DNA of 64,000 nucleotides from Lepturacanthus savala (GCA_030544235.1 CM060466.1:17417092-17481091), one strand, 5' to 3'; counted from the first letter of the stretch, positions 35,341-48,362 are shown. Numbers and translations: made by a program. The notes: a model not told the origin generated them from the letters alone.

Positions 35341-36980
35341 TCTATGACAACACATATCTTCAAAATGTTGCCATGTCATAAAATAAGTAAACTGCCATGA
35401 CAGTACACTTTCAACAATTATATTATTTTTGGGTAAAGCTATATGTTTTCTCATGAGTTGAAACTGCATCAGTTGATCTACTATCATCTGACTTATTCAT
35501 GCTTCATTTCGTTTCATAAATTAATAATTATAATGTACGAAGCCACACATGATGGAGCATTTGTATAATCATTTGCTATAAATGGTAGGAATATCAGAAA
35601 GTGAACTGTGTAGTCATGTTTAAAAGGCAGTATAATCATAATTAACTTGAGCAAATTTACCAGGACTAGTACAACTGCACTGCAATCCAGTGATGTAAGA
35701 TGATTCTCATGATGAATGCTTTTACTTGCAACTCACTGATGTATGTGCGATTGCGGGGAACCAGGCAGGAATACATAGAAAGTAACACTTTCCTCAGGTG
35801 CAAAGCTGTATATCTGTTTAATACGGTGCCTTTGGGATGTGCTCTCCTTTCCGAATACCTTTATCTGTCATGTGGCTGTCCAGGACTAGTGGTTCAAGTG
35901 CATTTATGATAACATGTCTCCAATTTTACCCCCCACAAAACTTTTCTGTTCAGTGCCTAAACTCACTGAAATTCTCTTAAGTAGCTGATATATACAGTAT
36001 TTACTAAAACAGTTTGAAGAGGAAATTGAATCTTTCCTGTGTTATATGCCAGAAGAGGTTAAATTCAATTTATCTCTATACTTGTGCTGTATTTGATCCA
36101 TTATGAAATGGGATACAGCAGCAAAGCTCCAGCTAGAGCTCCATACCTAAATTGACATTACGAGACTATAAACTGGGATTGCATTGGAAGCGTCAGTCTT
36201 GGCTGCCCTTCACAAAGACAGGGTACCTAATTGGACTCTTCAATGTGAGATATCACATGTCAACAACCATTTCTACCACTGGGGGCCAAAGGGTCTAAGC
36301 ATTGTGTAATTTGAGATGTAGGAAGTCATTTCAAAACTTCTCAAGAATACAGAGCAGTCTGTTAATTAACAACAACATCCCAACAGGGCCTCATTTATTG
36401 TGATTATGGGTAAAAAATTGTTCCAGATAACAACTGTTGGCAGCAATGAACTTAGCCATAATCACCAAAACTGCCCCCTCCAGGGTGTAATGGCTTTCTT
36501 ATAATGATTATTTAAGTAATATGAAACTATAAAACACATAAACACTAAAGAAAAAGAAGGAAAAAGGTTCATTGTTTAGTATATTGAATTCGTGATGGAT
36601 TTTTTTCTTTTTAATTCATAGTGAAACTCAAAGTGCTTTCAGCAACCAATGTCACACTCATACAATACACACTCGACATGTGTTTTATGAGAATGTATTT
36701 CTGGGGACTGTGTTTCTACGATGAAATAACTCTGTGGAAAAAAGAAAAAAAAAGTCTATTTATTTTCAGATAATACCTGCACTAAACAAATAAAGATAAC
36801 TCATACTGACTCATTTTCTGGTTCAAACAAGAGACTCGTAAACACAACGCTCGAGAAGGAAAGCGATTATCTCTCAGTGAATTCGGGAGGCCATGAAGAT
36901 GGAAAAAAAAGCTTGCAGTCGCAGGCTGTAAATGCACACTTGTGTATTGCAATCTACTGAGTGTTGAGTAATGACGGCTT
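35341..36980. other. Non-coding DNA, no gene seen
   Basis: AT-rich sequence, nothing recognised. Confidence 0.55.
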
Positions 36981-36989
36981 AAATGATTG

Positions 36990-37245
36990 GAACACATCTT
37001 CCATATGTCACCAGTTAGCGAAACCCACTCCCAACCAGTACACTGATTGGATAATGGGGGCAGCCACCATTACAAGAAGCGAAGCGTATCATTGGGTGGT
37101 CCAACCCCCATTAAGCACAGGTCATCCAGATGAATGATTAAACAGGCGGAAAGGCGCTCTGGCCAATCAGCAAACAAACAGCGTTTTAAATGAGTATTAT
37201 GCAAATGAAGCCTCGTGAATTCAGGAAAAGCAACTATATGAAAAT
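36990..37245. promoter_or_regulatory. Candidate regulatory element with CCAAT boxes and an octamer
   Basis: This complex stretch holds CTGATTGGATAATG (about 37041), CATTGGGTGG (about 37091), GGCCAATCAG (37161-37170) and ATGCAAAT (37199-37206), the known POU/octamer site, all within about 170 bases. The grouping resembles a promoter or enhancer. No transcript evidence and no adjoining gene are visible, so this is an inference. Confidence 0.3.
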
Positions 37246-38611
37246 AATAACCCGGTTGAAAGTGGGGTGAGGTGTGTATATGCGCTCATGGTCTATGCAT
37301 TTTAAACTGCACATAAAGACACGAGAAATAAAAGGCAGTGTATTTCAACCTCAAGTGATTATTGTCACATAATACGCAGAGAGAAGGGGCCGAATCCCTT
37401 CAACAAAATGATTTACACTTTATGGGCACAATCATGAATGAGCAAACCTCCATATAATCCAAATAAAACCGGTGTCATCATGTAGCTACTGGTGTTCCTT
37501 GCCCTGTTGTGTAGATGTTGCTGCAACTTTTGACTTCAGCAGTTTACTTTAATACATGTGATAAATTGTAATAGTTTTGTTATGAACAATGAGACTGTAA
37601 GAGCCTAGAATTACAACATCAAAATACAGCATTTAGCTGATAAAATGGATTTTTTGGGTTGCTTTGGTGTTTCTTGTCGAATGACATTATTTTGATGGTG
37701 TAGTATTAAAGAACAATAAGCTTTAATGAACTCAGGTTCTCAGAAAATTTGACATGCATCCGACTGCTTTTCAGACAGAAAATAACTGTTCTCATCTGAC
37801 AGGCTTGTTAGTCATCCTCGTATCAGCTGGGTCTTTCATATAGGAACTTAATGTTAATCACGTCCCTTGTGGTGAGGACATGCAGTGATTTGTAATGTCG
37901 TCAATACAGCTGAAGTTTAATAAACACATATTTTAAGACTGCTGAATCAGAGACAGCAGGAAGCAAACTCTGGCACTTTGACAACTCCCATATAATAAAT
38001 AAATAAATAAAAGCACAAATAAAGAAAGGGAGCCAAAAGAAATCCCATCCTTCTCTTCTTGAAGGACTCAGTTGGTGTCCTTTAGTCCCACAGAGAAGGC
38101 ACTGGGTTCTTGGCTGTTGCCCATGTTTGGTCATCTGATGCCTGTCCTTGCGTTGTTTCCACTTTAAACCTTTTTTTTTTTCCACAGGAGCTCCCTAAAC
38201 ACCCAGTAGGCTTCTTGATCACCCTGCTGTCCTGGCAGCCGTGCACCAGCCGGAGAGCCATTCTCCGGGCATGAACGCAACACAAAATGTAGATAAAAGT
38301 ACACATCCAAAAGAAACCCAGTCCCATTGGAAAATGAATATTGCACTTTTTTCATTTTATCTCTAGAGGGCATGTGTACTCTGCAGGGCTGTTTGCAAGA
38401 AATGTCTTTGCGAAAACCACTTTTTCAATAATGAAAAACATGTGCAAGGCCACAGTACAATTCCTAATGAAAGCAGAATAAACATCAAGTAGGATGAAGG
38501 GGGGATGCTTTGCTTGAGGACCAAGAATTAGCAAATTTCTCTCTATGTTTATGTACTTGTGGGTAATTTGCTTATCATCGTACGTGGCTTCTAAGTAATT
38601 ATATAATAATG
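37246..38611. other. Non-coding DNA, no gene seen
   Basis: Contains (AAAT)n at 37994-38011 and a T run near 38170. The overlapping minus-strand frames at 37901-38373 give no recognisable domain. Confidence 0.5.
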
Positions 38612-38672
38612 ACAATCTTGTATAGCACCTTTCACTTAGGAAATGCAGCCCAAAGTGGTTTACAATGCCAAC
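38612..38672. repeat. Fragment of a fish dispersed repeat
   Basis: TTGTATAGCACCTTTCACTT and CAGCCCAAAGTGGTTTACAA fit the start of a dispersed repeat common in fish (TTGTATAGCACMTTTCA...AAGTGCTTTACA). The longer example at 61166 begins similarly. Confidence 0.4.
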
Positions 38673-40686
38673 AATTCCAAAATACTACAAAGTATAACAA
38701 TACAACTGTCTACAAGTTGTCTGTCTACAATGCTGATTTAGCCAACAGCTGATTTTGTCACACTAGATGCCAATGCTGATGATTCACAGGTCCCTGATTG
38801 CTGGCATACTGTGTAAAAGTCACACACACACAGTGCTGGCTTGTTTAGTTCAGTGTAAAAAGCACAAACTCTGCAAAAATCCTCTTTGTTTGTTACCTTT
38901 TTACATTGACATGACCCATTCAAATCTTTTATACAAATCAAGGACTCAATGTGTAAAAAGTTGTCTGTTTTTTTAGGGCACTTTCACACCACTAGTTTGG
39001 TAATAAAATGTTTACTATGTAGCATATAGACTCCAACATGGCCTGCTTTCACTCCTGCAAACAACCCAAAATTGGTCAGATTGACGTTTCATCAATGTTT
39101 ATCTTAACAAACAGGAAATCAAATTAGTATCCCCCTCCATGATACATATTGATTCGTTTGAACCCAAGTTCATGTTCTCTCCAGAGGGACCACACCAAGG
39201 TTGGTCATTTGGTGCAGAGTTAAGCAAACCATGACCACCTTGGTCTGTTTGATTTAGTGCTACTGATGCTTTCACACCAATGACAACGAAGCTCCTTTGG
39301 CTTGAATGGGCTGTTTGGTGAGCACCAACTGCTGTTTCTGGAAAAACACCCTTAAAGACACAATAACCATGGTACTTGTTAAATGTGCTTTTATTTGTAG
39401 AAGGGTACTGACCTGGGTGGTCCTGTTATGGTCCTTTGAGGTTTCCCTCATATCAATTTCATTGAGATTACATACATATTATGTGCCTCAATGGTGCATT
39501 ATTTTGCGCATGAAAATCATTGTATTTTATTTTACTAAACAATTAAACAGTGGGTTTTTAACAGATAAGTCAACAAATATAAAGCTGCTGCTTTATACTC
39601 GAATGTACATGTGGTTAGAGCTGATACCTGGCAAAATGATGAAAATGTAATAATAATGGTAATGCATGGAAATTAAAGTCAAATTGAACAATAAGTAAAA
39701 ACAAACAATTGTATACCATTTATTTTCTATCGCTTACCAGAAAGACAATGTTACACAAATGGTTCTTATAGATGTGGTCTAAAACCTGCCCTGGCATAAA
39801 CCCATAAAATAATTATACAAAATACAAAACTATTATACCTGCCCAGAACAACAAGCCAGTCATTAATTGTTTGCTACTGAGTGGTCAAGTGAAACAGGAT
39901 CTTATGGTGGTGAAATGTCTTGTGGTTTGCACAGTGGGTATGAGGTTGATTGCAGAGGGTGGGGTCTTCAAAATCCTTCTGGCAGGTCATGCATGTGTCC
40001 CACCTACTCTGCGCTGCGAGGGCTGCCATATGCTTTTTGACTCTGTTTAGTTTTATGTTTTTGTTGTTGTTTTTCGTACGCTACGTTATTTATATTCTCA
40101 TCCTGCCCCCACCTCCTGCTGACACCTTGGCCTGTCTTGTGGAGTTTCAATGCCAACTCTCACCCCAGGTGGCAGCCCTAATTGGCCAGCAACCATGTCA
40201 TGGTGATTTATGAGGAAAAAAAAAATACAACCCTAACAACAAAATAGAAAGTCATTAATCCATGTAGAGTGGCTTAATTAGTGAGGATACAAATCTAAAT
40301 GTTGTGTTCATATATAAAATGGTTTCATGGTTATTTGGGATCCATTTTTATTTCATAGCATCTCACTTTTATTAATGAACCCCATTGGGCTGACTCTTCA
40401 TTTATCTGTTTTCACTCTTTATTTTAAAATATGCGCATATGCACCCATTTAATTGGAAACACTCTATCCAAAATACTTCACAGTGAATATGTGCAAAGGT
40501 CACCTTGATGATCAACTCAATACAATACTACAGCTACTTCCAGAAACTAATTAATTTAATTTATCAGAGTTATTCACACATTAAAACATTAATTTCCTGA
40601 GAATATTTAGAGTCAATCAGTTCAAAGCAGCAGTCTATCCTGTTCTCATTCCCAGCGCATCCAATACTGTACTTTCTTATTCAAAA
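38673..40686. other. Non-coding DNA, no gene seen
   Basis: AT-rich, with an A run near 40214. Nothing recognised. Confidence 0.55.
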
Positions 40687-40721
40687 GAATGGGAAGGTGT
40701 GTCCAAACTTTTGACTTGTTC
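40687..40721. mobile_element. Terminal fragment of a Tc1-like element
   Basis: GGGAAGGTGTGTCCAAACTT, followed by TTGACTTG, resembles the outer end of a fish Tc1-like family (AAGGTGTGTCCAAACTTTTG). The rest of the element is not present. Confidence 0.45.
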
Positions 40722-41154
40722 TTCTCCCCGTCTACATCTGCTTCTGTTTTAATTTGCTAATGCTTATTACTGTTAATTAGGACTTTCATGTTATCTGTTG
40801 TTTTTTTTCAATCCACTACTTGCACCACTATTTCCATAATTTGGGCCATACCCCACCCCCATCCGTTGAAGCTACCCTCTGATATGCTGTACATGCACTA
40901 ATCACAATTACATTGTCCAAGATAGACAATGATAAGACACACACGCCCGTTGTTTGTCACTTTGAGATTGATTGCAGCCATAGATTAGCCATAGTGCACT
41001 GTCAGGACCAATTAAGGAAGGGTCACAGAAACCCTCTGATGTTGAGTCGGTTTGGATCAATGGCAGTGAACACATGGACCCTGTTGAATCATGTGACAGT
41101 GGTAGAGGCTTGGTTTTCAGATGCCCCTGCGTCAATACAGATTCAGGAGACATG
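40722..41154. other. Non-coding DNA, no gene seen
   Basis: No element or gene recognised. Confidence 0.55.
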
Positions 41155-41395
41155 AAAAAGAAGGGCAGAGAGGAGAATCTGTAAAAGAAGGACAGAGGAA
41201 ATGGAAAGAAACAGTTTAGGGGCTTTAAATGATAAAAGAGCAAAGGGAAAGGAAAATAAGAGACATGAAGAGAGCATTATACAAGGTCTGCAGCAGTGTG
41301 AAAATACATGAGAAAAGAAACAGAAGGAAAGAGGAGAAAATGGCAGAGAAAGATGAAAAATAAAGGATATTATTAGGCTAAATACTGTGGGAGAA
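41155..41395 (+). repeat. Purine-rich tract
   Basis: A/G-rich plus strand (AAAGAAGGGCAGAGAGGAG, AAGAAACAGAAGGAAAGAGG). Minus-strand frames over it are compositional. Confidence 0.6.
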
Positions 41396-42630
41396 CAGTT
41401 TTGATTAATGGGAGTCATGGTATAATGTGCCCAGTCTGATGGATGCTATATTACAGGTGAAAACAAGGCCTCAACAACTGCATCATTTAAAGCTCCACGT
41501 TGACCACTGCCTTGAAAGAATGGACAGTATAAAAATGGATGGTGCAAAAATAAAGGAGGGAAAGAAAAAAGGTGGAGTGAATACTGAATTGAAAATGAAA
41601 TGAAATGTTTTTGATGGTTCAAAGGGAGAGACAGGAATAGAAGAGAATACAAGGACAAAAAAATGGAACTGAAATACAGAGTAGCAATAAAAGCAAGCCT
41701 ATTGGAGTGGATAGTGGTGAATATAAAATGAGCATGCTGATTAGCTCCTTGATGATGTACTGATTTTTTTTTAGTTGGGATCATATTCTTTTGGGAAAAT
41801 ATAAAAGGCAGCAATCAAATGGCAAGAACAACGAGGAAACGATTCAAAGAAGAGAGCAGTCCGGTTCATCTGTCCTGTCTTTGCATGTGTACTGTGTTGA
41901 TCCTCATCTTGCTCTTCCATTCTATTTCTTCTGCTTTTCTCTTGTTCTGTAAGAAAAAAGGCTTATTCGTTACCAAAAACAGGCTCTGAATAAAACCCCT
42001 TCCCCACCCCCACTGCCTTTACATCTTCCTCAACGTTAGAGGTGTGTTGGCTGCATTAAATCCCTTCTTTTATCCTGTTGAGCCATCTGTTTAGACATTG
42101 TCTGAGGTCGCCAAGATGGCTGTGCCTGTCCCTACCCTCCATCCTCCTCTGCCTCCTTACCGAGGTGAAAATCCCCCTCTGTCCTTTCCTCTGTTTAGTT
42201 TTTCACTCCCTCCATTGTCATCAATCCTGGCTGTCAGCGGCTTATACTATGATTATGAAGCAGCTAAATAGGCAGTGATGGTGTGGTGGTTAATGGTGTT
42301 GGGATGAGATGGGTTTTTAAGGAGGGGGTCGAGGGAGAGGGTAAACGAAAGCTGCTGAGCTGACTCGTTATTTGGCTCATTTAGATGTGTTCTGCACATT
42401 CTGTGACTGGGATATGCAATGAGCAGCAGCTATAACAGTGGGATTCCATTGTGTGTTTACATCCTGCAAACCACAGATTTGAGGAATGTTAATGATTTAG
42501 TTGTAGCGGCATAGTTCAGGCGACATTCCTCTTGAGTTTCACTTTTCTAAGCGGGAGGAAGAGGGCTGTGGGAATGTTTCAATATTTTATTTTATGGACT
42601 GGAGCTGGAATAGTTGCAGGAGATGCCTAT
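41396..42630. other. Non-coding DNA, no gene seen
   Basis: Purine-biased to about 41700, then ordinary sequence with pyrimidine-rich patches at 41990-42220. Nothing recognised. Confidence 0.5.
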
Positions 42631-43277
42631 TTAACCCTAATCTTGTGTTCCTGGTCAAATCTGACCGTTTCAAAGTTTTTGTCTCTGAAAAATGTGGTTA
42701 ATTTGATCAGATTCACCTAAGATTCCATGACTTTGCCCACAAAGAGGATTACAGCACACAAAATAAATTGTATTAATTTACATACAATTTTGTGTGTTTT
42801 ATTCAACTTTTGAACACTCTTGGTGTTCCAGGTCAAACAATAATCAGAAATGAATGGGGGAGACAAGAATTAATGTAAGAACGCATCTGTTGGCAGTTCT
42901 CATAAGCAACTGCAACATATTAGTCAGTGCGAGGACACCCTCTCACACACACATACACACACCCCTTAGGGTTTCAAAGCAAATGTGCTTGGTAACTTTG
43001 ACCCAAAGTATTCTGTGATAAACAGTAGACTATATTTCATCTGATTATTTCTTATAGTCAAAAAAAGGGTTTTCAGAATTCAAATTCAAGATGTATAAGT
43101 TCAGATCAATGAGACATACAAGCCATGAATAACAAATAGAAGTTCAGGTAATGTCCACAGGAAGTTATTAGTTGATAAAAATTCTAATAGAATAAGAGGT
43201 GATAATATATGTATTATTACAGTTTTTATAATGAACACCAACACCAAATTGAAAAAGGAACACAACATGAGGGTTAT
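42631..43277 (+). mobile_element. Family A TTAA MITE, complete copy (647 bp)
   Basis: Begins TTAACCCTAATCTTGTGTTC, then CTGGTCAAATCTGACC. Ends GGAACACAACATGAGGG followed by TTAT, the duplicated target with one change. The inverted ends and the adjacent GGTCAAATYTGACC block are typical of a MITE group that I recall as widespread in fish genomes (TTAACCCTCMTGTTGT...GGGTCAA). No transposase. Related partial copies lie at 1-105 and 22484-22700. Confidence 0.72.
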
Positions 43278-43912
43278 AACATCATGCATTGGATATTTTA
43301 CTGGATGTTTCCCTATCATGTCGCACATTGTCTTTTTTTAACCATAACCAAGTGTGAGTCTAAACTTAACCACACTTCAACCAGAGTTGTCTTGCCATGA
43401 AACAGTATTTTGAAACTATGGATATCAAAAAAACGTTGATATGATACACGTGAAACCCTGACATTCATCACATGTGCAGTACATTGTCATCATTTCCACT
43501 TTTCCAAGCTCAATAATCAGTGGCCTCATAACTCCACAGTTGTGCTTCAGTGAAAGAACCCAGTCGCCATTAAAATTATATGAGGCATGTAAAACACATG
43601 CTTCAATTTGCAACAGTCATCACACACAGGTATGAATTTTAGTACTTGAAATATGGATAGTTGCAATCAAGACAAGCAACATATTTTCTTCCACTTAGTA
43701 GACTATTACATTTTGCAGACTATGACTTCCCCCATGTAGCTCTAAGGAGGAAGTAATTAAAATCCATCCATTGGGGACTGTAAATGTCTAAAACAAATTT
43801 CAGCATCCATCCAATAATTGTCAAGATAAATTAATTAAAACACAATATGTCAATCTTGTGATGCTACGGTAGATGAACGTTCTTAGGGAAGTTCTTAATA
43901 TTCATCCTGTGA
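43278..43912. other. Non-coding DNA, no gene seen
   Basis: AT-rich, nothing recognised. Confidence 0.55.
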
Positions 43913-43995
43913 GCCATAGATATACATAATAAACGCTAGATATCTCATCCATGCTGACAGCCATTGGATTCAAATGTCCGCACTGACATACATTG
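43913..43995. mobile_element. Terminal fragment of family N
   Basis: CCATAGATATACATAATAAA, then CGCTAGATATCTCATC, matches the reverse complement of the right end at 9815-9841. It abuts the Tc1-like element. Confidence 0.5.
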
Positions 43996-44007
43996 TACAT
44001 AACATTG

Positions 44008-45150
44008 TACACTGCTCTAAAAAAAATAAAGGGAATGCTTAAACGATGCAATGTAACTCCAAGTCAATCACATTTCTGTGACATCAAACTGTTCACATAG
44101 GAAGTAATACTGATTGACAATCAATTTTACATGCTGTTGTGGAAATGGAATAAACAACAGGTGGAAATAATCTGCAATTAGCAAGACAAAAGTCAGCAAG
44201 GTGCTGACCACAGACTACTTCTTATTTCCTATGCTTATGCCAGGCCAATACATCAGGAGATGTGGAGGAGACTGTACAAGGGCAAAAACCCAGCAGCAGG
44301 ACCGCTACCTCCTCCTTTGTGCGAGGAGGAAGAGGAGGAGCACTGCCAGAGCCCTGCAAAAGGATATTGTTCTCTGGCATTTACCAGAGAACACCAAGAT
44401 TGGCAAATTCACCACTGGAGCCCTGCGCTCTTCACAGAGCATGTGACAGATGTGTCTGGAGCCACTGTAGAGAACGTTCTGCTGCCTGCAACATCCTCAA
44501 CAACATCAACATTGGTTTAGCAGTGGATCAGTAATGGTGTGTTGGCATTTCTTTGGGGGACCACACAGCCCGCCATGTGCTCACCAGAGAGAGCCTGACT
44601 GCCATTAGGTACCGGGTACTGAGATGAGATCCTTAGACCCCTTGTGAGACCATATGTTGTTGGCACTGGGTTCCTCCTAATGCAAGACAATGCTCGACCT
44701 CATGTGGCTGGAGTGTGTCAGGAGTTCCTGCAAGACGAAAGCGTTGATGCTATGGACTGGTCAACCCCTTCCCCAGACCTGAATCCAATGGAGCACATCT
44801 GGTACATCATGTCTGGCTCCATTCACCAATGCCACAGACTGGCCAGGTTGGTGGATGCTTTAGTCCAGTTCTGGGAGGAGATCTCTCATTCACCACCTCA
44901 TCAGGGTCATACTCAGGCATTGTAGGGAGGTCATACAGACACATGGAGACCACCCACAATTATGAGCATCATCTTGACTTCTTTTAAAGACATTACATCA
45001 AAGTTGGATCAGCCTGTTGTGTGTTTCTCCACTTTAATTTTGCACATGGCTCCAAATCCAGTTAATAAATTAGATTTTCCATTTTTTATTTTCATATTTT
45101 TTTGTGATGTTTGTGGTCAGCACATTTATCGCTGTGATCAATATTCAACC
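44008..45150 (+). mobile_element. Tc1-like DNA transposon, decayed
   Basis: The left end is TA, then CACTGCTCTAAAAAAAATAA and AGGGAA. It is followed by the long untranslated leader known from a fish Tc1-like family (AACTCCAAGTCAATCACATT). A broken transposase frame and a 3' part (GACATTACATCAAAGTTGGA) come next. The right inverted repeat (expected to read TTATTTTTTTGAGCAGTG) is not found, so the right end is lost and 45150 is approximate. Known full elements of this family are about 1.5 kb; this copy is shortened by internal deletions. Confidence 0.85.
44230..44925 (+). pseudogene. Tc1-like transposase, broken
   Basis: The enzyme would bind the element ends and cut and paste it at TA sites using a DD34E (Asp-Asp-Glu) centre. 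The N-terminal part of the helix-turn-helix region is deleted. TQQQDRYLLLCARRKRRST, then ARALQ, survives (about 44290-44360). A deletion then joins ARALQKDI to the FTREHQDWQIHHW segment in another frame. The first catalytic aspartate (normally LFTDES) is gone: the sequence reads LFTEHVTD. The C-terminal part (44644-44925) keeps LLMQDNARPHVAGVCQEFL with the second aspartate, and SPDLNPMEHIW with the catalytic glutamate. Several frameshifts separate the pieces, so no active protein is possible. Confidence 0.85.
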
Positions 45151-46180
45151 TGTTATAACACCAAAATTTGCAGTACCTCCCACCAGTCCACCATGTCTAC
45201 TACACTCTAGGACATGTATGAAGGTGAATCACCAGCAGGGGAAGAAAGTTTTCATCATATAACTATGCTGGGGTTCAAATCTGGTTGGTTAGGGTAAGGG
45301 AAATGATCAGGGTTTGTGCTAAAATGGTCACTTGAAACATGATGTGGGTTTAAATTTTAAAAAACTGTCCCAAGTTGTTTTTTTCTGTAAATGTGACACT
45401 CATGGTTGGAGACAGGAATTGAACAGCAATCTCCTGCAGCAAAGCCCACAATGTCCACTTTTTGGAACTAAGAATTAAATTTACTGTGGGTGGGAGCAGG
45501 GCAGGCGAAAAAATAAAACTTCAGGTCCTGGGATTTATCTGGACCAGGCGGGTGTAGCACTGTGATGGGTGGGAGTGGGATTAAGAAAACAGCCCCTCGC
45601 AGGGCTCTACAGCAACAAGAAAGTAAAACATGTCTATCTCATACTTACAGTGTGTTCTGCTCTGTAGAACAATCACATTTTTCACACTGTGCTTCTCATC
45701 CTTAAGCTTTTTTTTTGTCTATAAAACAGCTGTTTGGGAGGACAGCAGGGAAACTGTCATCTAAGAAGTTGATGGACACTATTTTAGCATCTTGTGCTAA
45801 TTCCACTGTTGCGTTTTCTAAAGCTTTGTTAAAGCTTTTATCTATTCAGGCAAAGTTAACTAAGCATACTTTCTCATTCACAAGTAGCAAGAGAACATTT
45901 CCACTGGAACCATTGGTTAGATTTGGTATCTGTCTCGGAGGAAAACATTTTTAATCAACATTTCCCCAAACAGGTTTCCAATGTGATGTTTGTTTAAGTG
46001 CGAATTAGTGGGAACAAAATGCAGTCGGCGTTGCCTTTTTTTGTGGGGATCAATAGCATGCAGCTGTCAGCTTGGAGGAATTTCAATGGGTCGGTTAGGG
46101 TGGCGCACTGTGGGTAGTGGTAGAAACAGCAGACTCTGGCTGTGTGGCGGTCATCCGAAAGTCATCCACACACCCACTCA
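45151..46180. other. Non-coding DNA, no gene seen
   Basis: The 79-codon plus-strand frame at 45715-45954 has no recognised domain. T run near 45710. Confidence 0.5.
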
Positions 46181-46540
46181 AACAAAGGGGAGGGGGGTCG
46201 GATGGTACAGGCAGGGAAGAAGAGAACAAGATTTTGTTTTTGAGTCACAAAAAAAAATGGTGGGTTGGTGGGAGATAGGGCGTAGGAGCAGGGAAGGAGA
46301 AGGAGAAATTGTCATTAGGAAGAAAGCTGCGAGATCGCAGCGAGATGAGAGACGCGGCGGAAAAAAAGCTGCACGACTCAGGCATAGATGAAAGAGAAGG
46401 AGAGACAGTCGGGGGCAGTGGGGAGGAGAAGAAAGCAGTTAAGATGTGTATTAGAGAGATATAATTCGGCTTGAGGTGAGCAAAAGAGTAAAAGAAAAAA
46501 GGAGGAAAGGATTGAAAGAGACTATATGGTTGCCAGGGAC
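46181..46540 (+). repeat. Purine-rich tract
   Basis: A/G-rich plus strand (GGGGAGGGGGG, GGAAGGAGAAGGAGAAA, GAAGGAGAGACAG). Both long frames here (plus at 45990, minus at 46245) are compositional. Confidence 0.6.
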
Positions 46541-48164
46541 AACAGACTAATAGGAAACATGCAGTCACCCACTCAACACCCACCATAACCCCCCCCCCAG
46601 ACCTCCTCTCTTTGTTGATCTGCGTTTGATCCACCTTCACCTTTAAAGCCTCATTCACTCTTCGCTCTTATTCACTCACTCTCAAAGCATTTGCTCGTTA
46701 TCCGTTAAAGCCGCAGTGTGAAACTTTTAAATATAAATCAATATCTGATACATCCGAACACTTGCCAAAGGAGTTCACACAATGCTGTTTAAGCCTATCA
46801 CTGCCAGGTAAATCTCTCTGTTTCAAAGCAGACTGAGTTTTTTTTTTTTTAATCCTGTGTCAGTGGCAACATTTATACTGAGTCTGCTCTATGGGCATCT
46901 ATGGACTCCTACTAACTACTTCCAGCTAGCCCTCTCATTTCCTCTCATTTAAGCTCTTATTTTCCATCCATATCTGCATTTCTGCATGATCTCATAGAAT
47001 AAATGAGTTGGGTGATTTGAATGGAAACGGGGCAGGGAACCATTCCTCTTGTTAATTTCCCATCTCCCCTCTTCATCCTACAGCAGCAGAGAGAGTGTAG
47101 GGGCAGATGAATTGTTGAGCTGGATCTGTTAGTCTAGTCTGCCTGACTCATTGATCCTTTATCTGACAGGTTTGTGAAGGTAAGAGTCTATAGCCCTGAC
47201 CATGGCTCTATATCAGTAGCCTGACTGGGCTGTGTATTGATGAATCCACGGTGCTGTCCGTGGTGCTGATTTGCAATTGCACCTTTTTTCTCACAGTCCA
47301 GGTTTCTGTCAGTTACATCTTGGATCTATAATATTATCTAAATTGTACACTATAAATACTCAATTATAAAGCATATTGTAGACGATATGCTCTGTTGAGT
47401 AGAATCACCTTCATGATCAAAGTGAGTGGTGAAGTGTATTCACAGGAGAGTGAGAGAACCATAGAGACACTGCTGCTGCCTGTCGAATGTGAATGGGGCT
47501 TCATCTAAATGAAAAAAAGTGGAATGAGGGCCACCTTGGAATTCCAAAGCTTATCAGCTTTGATTTTCATTAAATGTGTTGGTCCTCCCGTGAAACATTT
47601 TTCCCCAAGACATTATGTTAAGTCTTGGCTTCATGAAAAAAGACATCTTGGCATTAACCTCCAGAAAAGAGCATGGGAAAACAAATATGAATAGCATGAA
47701 TATGAGCCAATATTCAGTCTGTTATAACTAAGCTAAACTAAATGATAAGAGTGATAGTGATGATTGGAGTCAGAAACTGTATGATCCTATAATGGTTTAC
47801 ACAGAGAATACAAACATGTTCTTTATTCATAGATTCCACTCCCTGTGGTGGGATTTTCAAAGATACAAGTATTTCATAAATATGTTTATATTTGGTTATT
47901 TTCACATTTTCTCCTGACAACTAAATTTAACTGGCTATATTAAGCTATAATGTTGTCTTGTTTACTTTGCCCATTGTTCATTGTGTGTCTTTCAAGGATT
48001 TCAGATCCAAGGGGTCATGTGGGTCAGGTAATTGAAAATAGCTTCGGCCTGAACAAACTCTGGTACATACAATTTAAATGTGCATTTACTTAAATGCACA
48101 GTTGTAAAAAGACATTTGCAGTAGGGAGAGAAGAGAAATAACCTGGATGATATAGTATATGTAT
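46541..48164. other. Non-coding DNA, no gene seen
   Basis: C10 run near 46589 and a T run near 46839. Nothing else recognised. Confidence 0.5.
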
Positions 48165-48297
48165 TTTCACTGCAGGTTTCTTCAAAATAGCCACCCTTTG
48201 CTCTGATTACTGCTTTGCACACCCTTGGCATTCTCTTGATGAACCACCTGAAATGGTTTTCACTTCATAGGTGTGTCTTATCAGGATTAATTTGTGG

Positions 48298-48299
<2 letters not shown>
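48165..48299 (+). mobile_element. 5' fragment of a second Tc1-like family
   Basis: TTCTTCAAAATAGCCACCCT, TTGCTCTGATTACTGCTTTG, GGCATTCTCTTGATGA and CACCTGAAATGGTTTTCACT occur in the order I recall for the leader of a fish Tc1-like family. The sequence stops at an AT microsatellite. The terminal repeat at 40687 may belong to the same family. Confidence 0.6.

Positions 48300-48362
<63 letters not shown>
48300..48362. repeat. (AT)31 microsatellite
   Basis: Pure AT run of about 62 bases directly abutting the Tc1-like fragment. Confidence 0.96.

Noticed and set aside
37901..38373. Three overlapping minus-strand frames with a CxxC-like LLCGTKGHQL stretch
   Set aside because: The stretch resembles a zinc knuckle only loosely (spacing and second half do not fit), and the frames contradict each other.
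46245..46658. 137-codon minus-strand frame
   Set aside because: Composition of a purine-rich tract; no recognisable domain and conflicting frame on the other strand.
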